A stretch of 64,000 nucleotides of DNA from CAILZL01 sp049840395 (GTDB lineage Bacteria; Pseudomonadota; Gammaproteobacteria; Steroidobacterales; Steroidobacteraceae): NCBI GenBank assembly GCA_049840395.1, contig JASGLD010000001.1, forward strand, positions 868,001-932,000, written 5' to 3'. The notes under the pieces were generated by a model. That model ran no database searches. It had not been told where the DNA came from and saw nothing but the letters and a program-made list of their open reading frames with translations. Positions within the stretch are counted from its first letter, which is position 1. Each line of letters starts with the position of its first letter. A program made the position numbers and the translations under genes. Shown in pieces: positions 1 to 8,213 of this stretch.

Positions 1-841
1 TGGCAAATAGCCGAACCACCGGTGGTGGAGCGATCAAGTCAGCACCACCGCCCATCAACAACACCGGAATGGTGAATTTCTCCAGCGCTTCCAGCGTGAT
101 CTTATTGGCATAGGGCTGATTGATGCCGCCCTCGCCATTGCGTGAGGTTTCCTGATTGTGAGTCCAGATATCGGTGCCTTCCGGATTGGCCGCGCGATAC
201 GAGGGGCTGAGTTCATGGAAAGCCTCGGAGAGATTTTCATAACCCGGTGGGCGCAGATTCTTGGTCATCTTGCTGAATTCACCACCGGATGCGCCAAGGA
301 TGCTGCAGGCAAGTACCAGCGACTGCAGGCGTTCCGGATACGAAATGGCGAAATCGGCTGCCACGAAAGCGCCGCCTGCCGAAGCCACGGCGTGAAATTT
401 TTGGATGCCCAGTACGTCGAGCATCTCCAGCACATCGCCAGACCCCGTGCCCGGTTTATCCTTCGGACCGCTCTCCGACCCATTGAAACCACGTCGCGAA
501 TAACCGATGACGCGATAACCGGCCTTGGCGAATACGGGTTGCTGGTACTGCCAGACCTTGCCGCTGCCGGTGAAGGGGTGGAACAAAATGATCGGCGTGC
601 CGCTGCCGCCGGTATCCCAGTAGTACAGGCTCACGTCCTTCAACTTGAGCATGCCTTCTTTGGCCGGCACTTGCGCCGGCATGGGAATGGGCACCAGGCC
701 TGGATCTTCGGTAGCGGCTTGCGCGCTGTTGGTGACGGCATCGATGCCGGTGACAACCAAGGTGCTGGCTGCAAGCAGAGCGCCGCCTTGCAGCAAACGA
801 CGGCGATCTAGCGAACAATCAATCTGGTCTGGCGTAGTCAT
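1..841 (-). CDS. Tat-exported alpha/beta hydrolase (3' end outside window)
   Basis: The frame is open from an ATG at 841 down to base 1, so about 280 residues are present and the C-terminus is missing. Residues 12-17 (DRRRLL) followed by a hydrophobic stretch form a twin-arginine type signal, so the protein is probably exported folded. The fold is alpha/beta hydrolase: the oxyanion-loop segment FHPFTGSG is near residue 88, the nucleophile elbow is VASAGGAF (candidate Ser154), and GGGADLIAPP near residue 268 should carry the acid. The elbow has Ala where G-x-S-x-G expects the first Gly. The catalytic His would lie beyond the window edge. Substrate is not deducible. The next gene, an SDR dehydrogenase on the same strand, suggests a catabolic role. 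Confidence 0.85.
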   Translation of the reverse strand, partial: MTTPDQIDCSLDRRRLLQGGALLAASTLVVTGIDAVTNSAQAATEDPGLVPIPMPAQVPAKEGMLKLKDVSLYYWDTGGSGTPIILFHPFTGSGKVWQYQQPVFAKAGYRVIGYSRRGFNGSESGPKDKPGTGSGDVLEMLDVLGIQKFHAVASAGGAFVAADFAISYPERLQSLVLACSILGASGGEFSKMTKNLRPPGYENLSEAFHELSPSYRAANPEGTDIWTHNQETSRNGEGGINQPYANKITLEALEKFTIPVLLMGGGADLIAPPPVVRLFA

Positions 842-984
842 TATTGTTGTTCCTTGAGATGTCTTGTTGGTGAGTCGATGACGGAATGATTCATTCTTAA
901 ACATTTCTCACCGGTCGCCTAGATTCCCTACTGTGGGAATTTGTAAACGGCAAGCTCGTGTATCGCGCATAGGTGCTGTAGTGA

Positions 985-1755
985 CTACTCGGCAAACAAT
1001 TTCAATGGGTCTAGGTTGTGCTGCGCCAGACGCACAATGCGAGTTTCAAAATCGGGTTCCGATGAAATCAGAAAATCGCCGCGTGTGATGCCCGCCAACA
1101 ATATTTGCGCCGCATGCGCAGCGGGCGCAGCGGCCTGTGGGTGCACTGCGATAGCTTGTTCATGCGCGGGTCTGGTATCGGTGAGGCCAGGACAAAATAC
1201 CGAGTAGCCGATACCGCGTGCCTGCAAGGCATGACGCATTCCATAGGCCATGCCCAGTATCGCGCCCTTGCTGGCGATGTAGGGCAACAACATTTGTGTA
1301 TCGGCATTGGGCACGATGCTCAACGATGAAGCCGTGTCGACAATGTGGCCGCTATCACGCTCGAACATGCCGGGTAGAAAGGCCTGATGCATGCGGATGT
1401 TGCCCAGCACATTGATATCGAAGGCACGTTTGTAGATTTCCAGATCGACGTTATCGAGGGTACCGCGGGCAAACTGACGTGCGAAGGCATTGTTGATCAA
1501 CAGATCGGGCGTGCCATGGGTTTGCGTGATGTCGCTGGCCAATGCGGCCACCTGTGCGTCGTTGGCAACATCGCAGGCATAGGCGTAAGCCGATCCACCG
1601 CGAGTGGTGATGTCGGTCGCAACCTGTTGTGCAGCAGCGGCATCGATGTCGATTACCAATACCCGCGCACCCACAGTAGCTAGCGCATCAGCCGTAGCCT
1701 GGCCGATGCCACGAGCCGCACCGGTCACTAAACAAAGCGTTCCGTTGAGCAGCAT
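985..1755 (-). CDS. SDR-family NAD(P)-dependent oxidoreductase
   Basis: A classical short-chain dehydrogenase of 256 aa, the usual family length. The cofactor motif TGAARGIG is at residues 11-18, the structural NNAF (variant of NNAG) is near 88, and the catalytic Ser and YIASK (Tyr159, Lys163) are in place. An acidic residue after the second beta strand (VLVIDID) favours NAD over NADP. The ATG at 1755 is preferred because GGGA sits about 6 bases upstream; an in-frame GTG at 1767 is possible. The protein has no signal peptide and should be cytoplasmic, oxidising an alcohol or reducing a ketone. It is transcribed towards the exported hydrolase and away from the MFS transporter. Confidence 0.9.
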   Translation of the reverse strand: MLLNGTLCLVTGAARGIGQATADALATVGARVLVIDIDAAAAQQVATDITTRGGSAYAYACDVANDAQVAALASDITQTHGTPDLLINNAFARQFARGTLDNVDLEIYKRAFDINVLGNIRMHQAFLPGMFERDSGHIVDTASSLSIVPNADTQMLLPYIASKGAILGMAYGMRHALQARGIGYSVFCPGLTDTRPAHEQAIAVHPQAAAPAAHAAQILLAGITRGDFLISSEPDFETRIVRLAQHNLDPLKLFAE

Positions 1756-1870
1756 AAGATGTCCCACGACAAGACTGGTGATACAGTCGCCAAACTATAA
1801 CGTGCCGTCTTGTGAAGATATGTTTATCGATGCTCGGCTGCTTATGTGAGTCGAGCTAATAAATCCTTCC

Positions 1871-1906
1871 TTCTTGTAGGTCGGGTTAAAACCCGACCTA
1901 CAAGAA
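1871..1906. repeat. 36-bp palindrome (REP-like), GTAGGTCGGGTT type
   Basis: Two 17-base arms, TTCTTGTAGGTCGGGTT and its complement, are separated by an A/A centre. It lies alone in the gap between the SDR gene and the MFS gene (1756-1984). It has no downstream T-tract in either direction, so it looks like a dispersed palindromic repeat rather than a terminator. Its sequence is unlike the CCCTCCCCC repeats elsewhere in the window. Confidence 0.75.
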
Positions 1907-1984
1907 TGTACTCCAAGCGACATTCTCAAAACTCGCTCCTTGCGCCAAGGATGCAGTTTCAAAAACAGGCGCAGGGGATGAAGC

Positions 1985-3340
1985 ATGAGCGTTGTTGAAC
2001 CCGTGAACGAAGTCTTGCCTGCGGCCAATGCGCAGGTAGGCGCCGATCCTTACAAAGAGCGCACCGGTCGGCAATGGTGGCTGGTCGTTGCGTTGACCTT
2101 TGCCGCCATCATGGCGGTTATTGATCGCACCATTCTGTCCTTGCTGTTCGATCCGGTGAAACAGGATATGGGTTTCACCGATACGCAGATGGCCATGGTG
2201 TTTGGCTTCGCCTTTGCGATTGCCAATGTGTTGTTCACGCTGCCCGCCGGCTTTTTAGCGGATCGCATCAGTCGCCGCGGTTTGATTGCCACCGGTGCCG
2301 TAGTGTGGTCGATCATGACTTCCACCTGCGGCATTGCTGCCAATTTCTGGCAGTTGTTATTGGCGCGCGCCGGTGTGGGCTTTGCCGAAGGCGTGATTCA
2401 TCCCTGTTCGTTTTCGATGTTGCGTACTGCCTTGCCCAGCGAGCGGCGCGGCCGCGGTTTCGCCGTGTACGGCATGTCGTTGATGGTGGGCTCGGCGCTG
2501 GGTTTCATCGTCGGCGGCGTGTTGATCAAGATCATGTCCAACAGCGGCATTACTGAGTTGCCGTTGATCGGTGAAGTGAAACCCTGGCGTCTGGTGATGT
2601 TGACGTTGGGCGTGGTGGGTCTGCCGTTCGCGTTGCTGATGGCGACTATCTGGGAGCCGGCGCGTCAGCGTGGCGGTGAACAGCAGGGCAGCATTGCCGA
2701 AGCTCTAGGCCACATGAAAAAGAATTGGAAGGTGTATGTGCCGCTGCTGATTTATAGCGCCACTTTATCGATGCAGTCGAATGCCTATGGCGCCTTTGTT
2801 GCTTCCATTCCCCTGCGGCGCTGGGATATTCCGGTCAGTCAGGTAGGTGCCACGCTGGGTCTAATGATGTTGTTTGCTGCGCCCATTGGCTTGTGGGTCA
2901 CTGGCATCATGATGGACAAGCTCACCAAGACCTCGGGTCGGCGTGGTCCGGCCTTGGTGGGGGTGGTCACCATCTTTCTGGTGTTCTTGAGTTCTGCTGC
3001 TGCGCCCATTGCGCCGACACCGTTCTGGTTTTACGTGCTGGCTTGTGGCGTGTTCCTGGTGGGCGGTACCGGCTTTGCCATCACCGGCAATTTGATTTCC
3101 ATGGTTACGCCGTCGCGCAATATGGGTAAGACTTCGGCGGTGCAATTGTTCGTGTATGGCATCGTCGGCATGGGTAGCGGACCGGCGATTGTCGGCGCGG
3201 TGTCCGACAATTTCTTTCCCGGCAAGGGCGGCATTGGGCCGGCGATGAGCGTGTGCTGTGGTGTGTTTACGTTGGTGTCGTTTCTGGCTATGTGTATTTT
3301 GTTCTTCACCATCGGCACCCAGCAGGCTGAGACGGAGTAG
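1985..3340 (+). CDS. MFS transporter
   Basis: A 451-aa major facilitator superfamily permease with about twelve hydrophobic helices. The cytoplasmic loop after helix 2 carries GFLADRISRRG, the MFS motif A. The second half begins near residue 245 after a basic loop (GHMKKNWKVYVP). An AGGGGAT sequence lies just ahead of the ATG. Substrate cannot be read directly. Its place between an SDR gene and a beta-oxidation-like fusion gene suggests import of an organic acid or aromatic catabolite in the inner membrane. The closest-looking members are the anion/aromatic-acid symporter type, but this is inference. Confidence 0.9.
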   Translation: MSVVEPVNEVLPAANAQVGADPYKERTGRQWWLVVALTFAAIMAVIDRTILSLLFDPVKQDMGFTDTQMAMVFGFAFAIANVLFTLPAGFLADRISRRGLIATGAVVWSIMTSTCGIAANFWQLLLARAGVGFAEGVIHPCSFSMLRTALPSERRGRGFAVYGMSLMVGSALGFIVGGVLIKIMSNSGITELPLIGEVKPWRLVMLTLGVVGLPFALLMATIWEPARQRGGEQQGSIAEALGHMKKNWKVYVPLLIYSATLSMQSNAYGAFVASIPLRRWDIPVSQVGATLGLMMLFAAPIGLWVTGIMMDKLTKTSGRRGPALVGVVTIFLVFLSSAAAPIAPTPFWFYVLACGVFLVGGTGFAITGNLISMVTPSRNMGKTSAVQLFVYGIVGMGSGPAIVGAVSDNFFPGKGGIGPAMSVCCGVFTLVSFLAMCILFFTIGTQQAETE

Positions 3341-3351
3341 CGGTATCTTTG

Positions 3352-3480
3352 CCCCTACCCCAACCCTCCCCCGTGGAACGGGGGAGGGGGCTGAATTGGG
3401 GAACGGAGCAATATGATTATTCATGCTTCGCATTCCCTCCCCCGCAAGCGGGGGAGGGTTAGGGTGAGGGCAACGCCCTT
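3352..3480. repeat. Paired GC-rich palindromic repeats (REP/REPIN-like, copy 1)
   Basis: Two hairpins of the same family lie back to back. One has arms CCCTCCCCCGT and ACGGGGGAGGG (from 3364), the other CCCTCCCCCGC and GCGGGGGAGGG (3434-3458). They are flanked by CCCTACCCCAA on the left and TTAGGGTGAGGGC on the right, so the whole block is a larger imperfect inverted repeat. It fills the gap between the MFS gene and the FadB-like gene. Relatives occur at 5669, 9131, 36976 and 37116. Confidence 0.85.
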
Positions 3481-3497
3481 GCGATAAGGCGCAAACA

Positions 3498-5615
3498 GTG
3501 AGCTATTCCGACGCCAACATCAGAAAGATCGGCAGTGTGGCCGTCATAACGGTCGGCAATCCGCCGCCTCATACCTCTGCGCCCGGCACTACCGTCACCG
3601 CGACAGCGCGTACTGCATTGAATACGGCGCTGGATGAGTTGCAGAAACTGTCGAACATCAAGGCCGTCGTGTTGATGTGCGAAGTCGGCCATGTATTTAG
3701 CGGTGCAGATATCGACGAAGCGGTGCTGCCGTCACCGCTTGATCAACAGCAGGTCTTGGCGCGCCTCGAACAACTGCAGGTGCCGGTGGTGGCCGCAATG
3801 CGCAGCGCCGTCATGGATGGTGGGTTGGAATTCGCTCTGGCATGTCACTATCGCGTTGCCGCACCTAATGCTCATTTTGCCTTCTTAGCCATCTCGCTAG
3901 GTCTGATTCCAGGCGCAGCAACCGCGCAACGCTTACCACGCATCATCGGCGTTGAGAAAACGCTGGAGCTAATCCTTGATGCCAGACCGGTGAATGTCGA
4001 TACCGCGCTGGAGTGGGGCTTGGTCGATGCCCGGATCGAAGGCGATCTCTTGCAAGGCGCGATGATTTTTGCCGAGCAGTTGATCGTCGATGGCAAAGGG
4101 CCGCGACGCAGCTGCGAATTCAACGTCAATCCGTCGACTTGCAGCGCTGAAATCCTGGATCGGTTTTCGGCGCAGGCCAGCGCGATGTATCCCAATCGCA
4201 TGGCGCCCTTTACCGCCATCAAAGCCGTGCGTTCCAGTCTCGATATGCCCTTTGAACAGGGCCTGGCAAGCGCAACCGAATTGGCCGATCAAGCCAAGGC
4301 TTCGCTTGAATCCAGGGGCGCTGTGCATGTATTTCGTGCCGAACAGCAGGTGCGGCGTATTCCCGGTTTGCCGCTCGATACGAAGACACGCGGTATCAAG
4401 CGCGGCGGCATAGTGGGAGCGGGTGCCATGGGCAGTAGCCTTGCGCTTGGTCTTGCCAATGCCGGCATACCGGTGGTGTTGCTGGATACCACGCGTGAGG
4501 CCCTGGATCGCGGTTTGTCGGGTATCGATCTTCACTATGAGTCCCTGGTGAAGCGCGGTCGCCTTACCGCTGCCGAAAAAGATCAGCGCATGAGTTTGAT
4601 CATCGGTTCGCTCGACTATGTCGATTTGCAGGAAACGGATGTGGTTGTCGAAGCTGTATACGAAGACCTGGAATTGAAGCGGCGGATTTTCAAGAAGCTT
4701 GAGCAGTTCACTCGTGCTGGGACGGTTCTAGTTACCACTACTTCGACGCTGGATATCAATCGGATGGCCGGTGCTGCACGTGTGGCCGATGTAGTCGGTA
4801 TGTATTTCGCTGCGCCGGCGAATATCGCGCCAATACTGGAAGTAGTGCGGACCGCGGCTACCTCGACAGAGGCCGTTCGCACGGTGATGGATTTGGCCAG
4901 GTCCTTGCGTAAGTTGGCAGTGTTGATAAAAACAGATAATGGTTTCATCGGCCAGCGCATGATGCAGGGCTATGCGCGCGAAGCACAACGTATGGTGTTG
5001 GAAGGCGCCGTGCCACGCCAGGTGGATTCGGTGTTGGAGCAATGGGGCATGTCCCTAGGCATTCTCGCTTCGGCAGATCTAACGGGCCTTGATGCAAGCA
5101 TCAAAACATATGAGGCACAGGCCATGCGCTCTGCCGAGGCGGGCTGTCAGGCGGATGTCGCCTTGTATGAGGCCGGTCGGCTGGGGCAGAAAAACGGCAA
5201 GGGTTACTACCGTTATGAAGTCGCCAGTCGCACACGTCACGACGATGTCGAAGTGTCGATCATTCTCAAACAATACGCCGACAAACTTGGCATTGTGCAG
5301 CGCCAGCACACGCGCGAGGAGATCATTGAGCGCTGCTTGTATCCGCTGTTGAATGAAGGATTGCGATTGCTTGAAGAAGGTGTGGTGCTAAGAGCGGGCG
5401 ATATCAATGTGGTGCTGACCGCCGGTTATGGCTTTCCGCGCTATCGCGGCGGCCCGATGTTCTATCTGGATACCATCGGCGCGCAGACCTTGCTCGATGG
5501 CATGCTCAAATATCGGCGGCAGTTCGATGTGTCGTACTGGCAACCCGCGCAGCTACTGCTCGAATTGGTGGAGGCCGGCCAGACCTTGGACGACTGGCAA
5601 CGTGCGCGTCAGTAG
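3498..5615 (+). CDS. FadB/FadJ-like enoyl-CoA hydratase/3-hydroxyacyl-CoA dehydrogenase fusion with altered active sites
   Basis: A 705-aa protein with the order of the multifunctional beta-oxidation alpha subunit: crotonase domain (about 10-195), NAD-binding 3-hydroxyacyl-CoA dehydrogenase domain (about 300-485, GAGAMGSSLALGL), and two C-terminal dehydrogenase helical domains. Key residues differ. The first catalytic Glu is kept (GGLEFALA, about residue 111), but the second Glu, found in G-L-P-E-x-x-L-G of active hydratases, is replaced (FAFLAISLGL). In the dehydrogenase domain the H-F-F-N-P motif reads GMYFAAP near residue 434, so the catalytic His and the Asn are absent. Start is GTG at 3498 after AAGG. 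Family role is fatty-acid or aromatic side-chain beta-oxidation; this copy may have another reaction or none. Confidence 0.85.
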   Translation: MSYSDANIRKIGSVAVITVGNPPPHTSAPGTTVTATARTALNTALDELQKLSNIKAVVLMCEVGHVFSGADIDEAVLPSPLDQQQVLARLEQLQVPVVAAMRSAVMDGGLEFALACHYRVAAPNAHFAFLAISLGLIPGAATAQRLPRIIGVEKTLELILDARPVNVDTALEWGLVDARIEGDLLQGAMIFAEQLIVDGKGPRRSCEFNVNPSTCSAEILDRFSAQASAMYPNRMAPFTAIKAVRSSLDMPFEQGLASATELADQAKASLESRGAVHVFRAEQQVRRIPGLPLDTKTRGIKRGGIVGAGAMGSSLALGLANAGIPVVLLDTTREALDRGLSGIDLHYESLVKRGRLTAAEKDQRMSLIIGSLDYVDLQETDVVVEAVYEDLELKRRIFKKLEQFTRAGTVLVTTTSTLDINRMAGAARVADVVGMYFAAPANIAPILEVVRTAATSTEAVRTVMDLARSLRKLAVLIKTDNGFIGQRMMQGYAREAQRMVLEGAVPRQVDSVLEQWGMSLGILASADLTGLDASIKTYEAQAMRSAEAGCQADVALYEAGRLGQKNGKGYYRYEVASRTRHDDVEVSIILKQYADKLGIVQRQHTREEIIERCLYPLLNEGLRLLEEGVVLRAGDINVVLTAGYGFPRYRGGPMFYLDTIGAQTLLDGMLKYRRQFDVSYWQPAQLLLELVEAGQTLDDWQRARQ

Positions 5616-5668
5616 TACGCAAATCGCAGAGCCGGAACAAATAAGAGCCAGAATAAATTTATATCTTT

Positions 5669-5692
5669 CCCTCTCCCGCTTGCGGGAGAGGG
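5669..5692. repeat. CCCTCTCCCGC hairpin (REP-like, copy 2)
   Basis: Perfect 11-base arms CCCTCTCCCGC and GCGGGAGAGGG around TT, followed by AGGGCTTTTT. It lies between the convergent ends of the FadB-like gene and the cupin gene, where it could also end transcription. Confidence 0.7.
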
Positions 5693-5708
5693 CCAGAGAT
5701 AGGGCTTT

Positions 5709-6167
5709 TTAATACTTAGTCTTAGACATGATGGCCGCGCCATCCATGCGTTTGAACTCGATGCGATAAAAGTGTTGCGGAAAAGTATCGGTGATGGTCA
5801 CACGATGTGCCTGCTGTGGCCCCATGGTGCGTGACGCCGGCAGCTGCCCCTCGCCGGTATACATGCGGTCGACGGGCGTACTGGTCTTTTCGATTTCATA
5901 GTAATTCTGCAGTTTTGGCTGTGCCGCATCGTAGGCAAACACGGAAGGATACTTGTGCGCATGCAGCGGTTCGGTTTCGCCCGGTTGAATGGTGACTTCG
6001 AGAACACGCACATGGTCGTCTTCAAACAACACTTTGTGAATTTTTGGGGCGGCGGTCACCGCATCCAAAGAATCAGGCCATGGCCATGCCGCATTCATTT
6101 GCGCGCTGACGCCGGCGCCGCACACAAATGCGCCGCTGACCATTAAAGCGATTTGATAGGTTTTCAT
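5709..6167 (-). CDS. Exported cupin-domain protein
   Basis: A 152-aa protein. The chosen ATG at 6167 has GGAGG seven bases upstream and opens a clear Sec signal (MKTYQIALMVSGAFVCG to VSA). The longer frame to 6347 lacks a good ribosome site. The mature part has the cupin pattern VLEVTIQPGETEPLHAHKYP, with paired His as metal ligands near residue 75, and a second barrel segment around HRVTITDTFPQHFYRIEFKR. It should be a small periplasmic beta-barrel, possibly metal-binding. Function is unknown. It is divergent from a second exported cupin gene, and the 180-bp gap between them probably contains both promoters. Confidence 0.8.
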   Translation of the reverse strand: MKTYQIALMVSGAFVCGAGVSAQMNAAWPWPDSLDAVTAAPKIHKVLFEDDHVRVLEVTIQPGETEPLHAHKYPSVFAYDAAQPKLQNYYEIEKTSTPVDRMYTGEGQLPASRTMGPQQAHRVTITDTFPQHFYRIEFKRMDGAAIMSKTKY

Positions 6168-6345
6168 TTGTCCTCCGCCTGATTTGAAGCATTGATTATT
6201 GGTTGCGAATTGGAGATTGCGAGCGAGAGTGAATTGCACCGACCCCAAGCGTATGCGTTCCTGTCGTTGCATCATCATATAGGGCATGCTTGAAATAATG
6301 CGATAGGCTGTCAGGATAACGAGAGTGTTCGACAGGGGGTGCATC

Positions 6346-6894
6346 ATGATGCGAGCGGGCTACGTTCTTGCAATGACTCTATTCTGTGCGACTTCGAATA
6401 CGCTGGCAGAGGAGTCCACAGCACGCGCAGCGCCTGCCTTGTATGTCAGCCCGGCCGATCTGCTGGCCAGCATCAACGGCAATGCCGCCACCAATCTCAC
6501 AAAAGGCGTACGTGTGGCGCGCGCCGGTGATGATCGCGTCAGTATCGATGTGCTCAAGCGCACCGGGCCTGAGGAAGGACCGGTGATTCATGCAACGGTT
6601 ACCGAGATTTATCAAATTCTTTCCGGTGGCGGCACGCTGGAAACCGGTGGCGTATTGGTGGCAGGTAAGCCCATGCGCAATGCCGATGGCACACCGACCA
6701 ATCCGGAAAGCATCGGCCCCAGTGTGCGCGGTACGAACATTACCGACGGCGAATCTCGCAAAGTAAAGGAGGGCGATGTCGTGCTGATTCCTCCTGGTAC
6801 ACCACATCGCTTCACGGCATTGGATGGGCAGGTGACCTACATGGTGATCCGTTACAACCCAGGCTGGTTTGCTCAATCGAATGCCAAGCCCTGA
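6346..6894 (+). CDS. Exported cupin-domain protein
   Basis: A 182-aa protein starting at ATG 6346, with AGGGGG six bases upstream; a GTG at 6325 is less likely. An N-terminal Sec signal (MMRAGYVLAMTLFCATSNTLA) is followed by a beta-rich domain with the second cupin motif GDVVLIPPGTPHRFTALDG near residue 145 and an earlier ATVTEIYQILSGGG segment. Cupins of this kind bind metal or small ligands, and many act as isomerases or oxygenases. The gene is 18 bp upstream of the exported FAH-fold gene in the same direction, so the two are probably one operon. Confidence 0.8.
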   Translation: MMRAGYVLAMTLFCATSNTLAEESTARAAPALYVSPADLLASINGNAATNLTKGVRVARAGDDRVSIDVLKRTGPEEGPVIHATVTEIYQILSGGGTLETGGVLVAGKPMRNADGTPTNPESIGPSVRGTNITDGESRKVKEGDVVLIPPGTPHRFTALDGQVTYMVIRYNPGWFAQSNAKP

Positions 6895-6912
6895 TAAAGA
6901 TTGGAGAACAAT

Positions 6913-7917
6913 ATGGGTAACGATCGACGCGAATTGATCAAGCTGGGGCTGGCCGGGTTGGCGGGTATCAATACGGCTGATGCGCTTGCGGCAAGCTCGT
7001 CAGCAGGGCGTGTGAATACTCAAGCGCCGTTTCCATCTGGTCTTACCTACGCCACCTTGATGCAAGGAGAGGTCGCCACGCTGGCAATCAGAACGACACG
7101 TGGTCTGCTCAATATGGCTGTAGTGGAGCGCGAGCGCAGATTGGGTTTGCCACAAACCACAGATGAGTTGATCCAGCGTCGCGGTAATCTCAATGCGTTG
7201 ACCACGCTGACCAATGATGCCAAGTTGCCGGCGCGCTACTTTGTCGATGCCGCCAAGGCGACTTTCGGTCCCTGTGTGATGAATCCAGACAAGATCATCT
7301 GTCTTGGACTTAACTATCGCGCACATGCGGCTGAATCCGGTCAAGCTGCGCCAAGCTCCCCGATCTTGTTCAACAAGTACCGTACTTCCTTGAATGCCCA
7401 TGGCGGCACCATTCGTGTTTCATCCGAGTCCGCCAGCAAGTGGGATTACGAAGCTGAGCTAGTTATTGTCATGGGCAGAGGCGGGCGCAATATTCCAGAA
7501 GCCGCTGCGCTGGATTACGTGTTCGGTTACTGCGTCGGGCAGGACTTTACCGCGCGCGATCTGCAACAACTTACCAGTCAATGGATGCTGGGCAAGTGCG
7601 GTGATGGCTGGGGGCCGATTGGTCCCTGGCTGGTCAGTGCGGATCAAGTCGATCCCGACAATCTGGATATTCAATGCAGCTTGAATGGCGAAGTGCGGCA
7701 GTCCGCCAATACGAACATGATGATTTTCAATTGCCGGCAGATGATCAGTTACATCTCGCGGCACATGACCCTATCGCCGGGTGATGTCATTTTTACCGGT
7801 ACGCCGGAGGGCGTAATCAACGGCTATCCCAAAGACAAGCAGGTATGGATGAAGCCCGGTGACAAGTTGGTAACCAGCATCGAAAAGTTGGGCGAGCAAC
7901 GTATCTCATTGACCTGA
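6913..7917 (+). CDS. Tat-exported fumarylacetoacetate-hydrolase (FAH) family protein
   Basis: A 334-aa protein. The FAH catalytic fold is recognisable from GLNYRAHAAESG (about 133), the metal-binding block YEAELVIVMG (about 180), GYCVGQDFTARDLQ (about 208), LGKCGDGWGPIGPW and IFTGTPEGV. These enzymes cleave C-C bonds in acylpyruvates or decarboxylate/hydrate ring-cleavage products. ATG 6913 is chosen because GGAG lies seven bases upstream. Unusually the protein begins NDRRELIKLGLAGLAG, a twin-arginine signal, whereas most of the family is cytoplasmic. It follows an exported cupin gene and precedes a LysR gene, consistent with an aromatic-compound pathway with an exported step. Confidence 0.88.
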   Translation: MGNDRRELIKLGLAGLAGINTADALAASSSAGRVNTQAPFPSGLTYATLMQGEVATLAIRTTRGLLNMAVVERERRLGLPQTTDELIQRRGNLNALTTLTNDAKLPARYFVDAAKATFGPCVMNPDKIICLGLNYRAHAAESGQAAPSSPILFNKYRTSLNAHGGTIRVSSESASKWDYEAELVIVMGRGGRNIPEAAALDYVFGYCVGQDFTARDLQQLTSQWMLGKCGDGWGPIGPWLVSADQVDPDNLDIQCSLNGEVRQSANTNMMIFNCRQMISYISRHMTLSPGDVIFTGTPEGVINGYPKDKQVWMKPGDKLVTSIEKLGEQRISLT

Positions 7918-8057
7918 TGCGGAATCTGCTTACGATTTTTGCGCGACATAACGCGAGAAGCGGCCTGTAAGGCGAGGTTTGTACTTAGCAAGTTGTGATC
8001 GCGGCTGTCGTTATATTGCGGCAGGACTCCCCTGAGCATGGATGCCTCTCCCCCTCC

Positions 8058-8088
8058 AAGCCCCAGCCCACAAGCCGGGGCTTTTTTA
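8058..8088 (+). terminator. Rho-independent terminator after the FAH-family gene
   Basis: Stem AAGCCCC / GGGGCTT around a 12-base loop, followed directly by TTTTTT. It lies 140 bp after the FAH-family stop and 126 bp before the LysR gene. Nothing else was seen in 7918-8213. Confidence 0.85.
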
Positions 8089-8213
8089 TGCCTGCATGAA
8101 TGGCATTACCGGTTCTTAAATATTGTCGGTTGATGCACCCACTCTCGATGTTGCGTCTCGGCTGTCTCTGCCTCTTAATAGACTGGTACCGCCATCCTTA
8201 AGAGCAGAGCGAG

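Noticed and set aside
158..811. 217-codon plus-strand frame at the window start
   Set aside because: It is antisense to the Tat-exported hydrolase, which has recognisable catalytic motifs and a proper signal.
3352..3480. CRISPR-like array
   Set aside because: The repeats are palindromic GC-rich hairpins without regular spacers or cas genes; they are REP-like.
7918..8057. Possible tRNA or small RNA gene after the FAH-family gene
   Set aside because: No cloverleaf could be drawn. The only structure is the terminator at 8058-8088.
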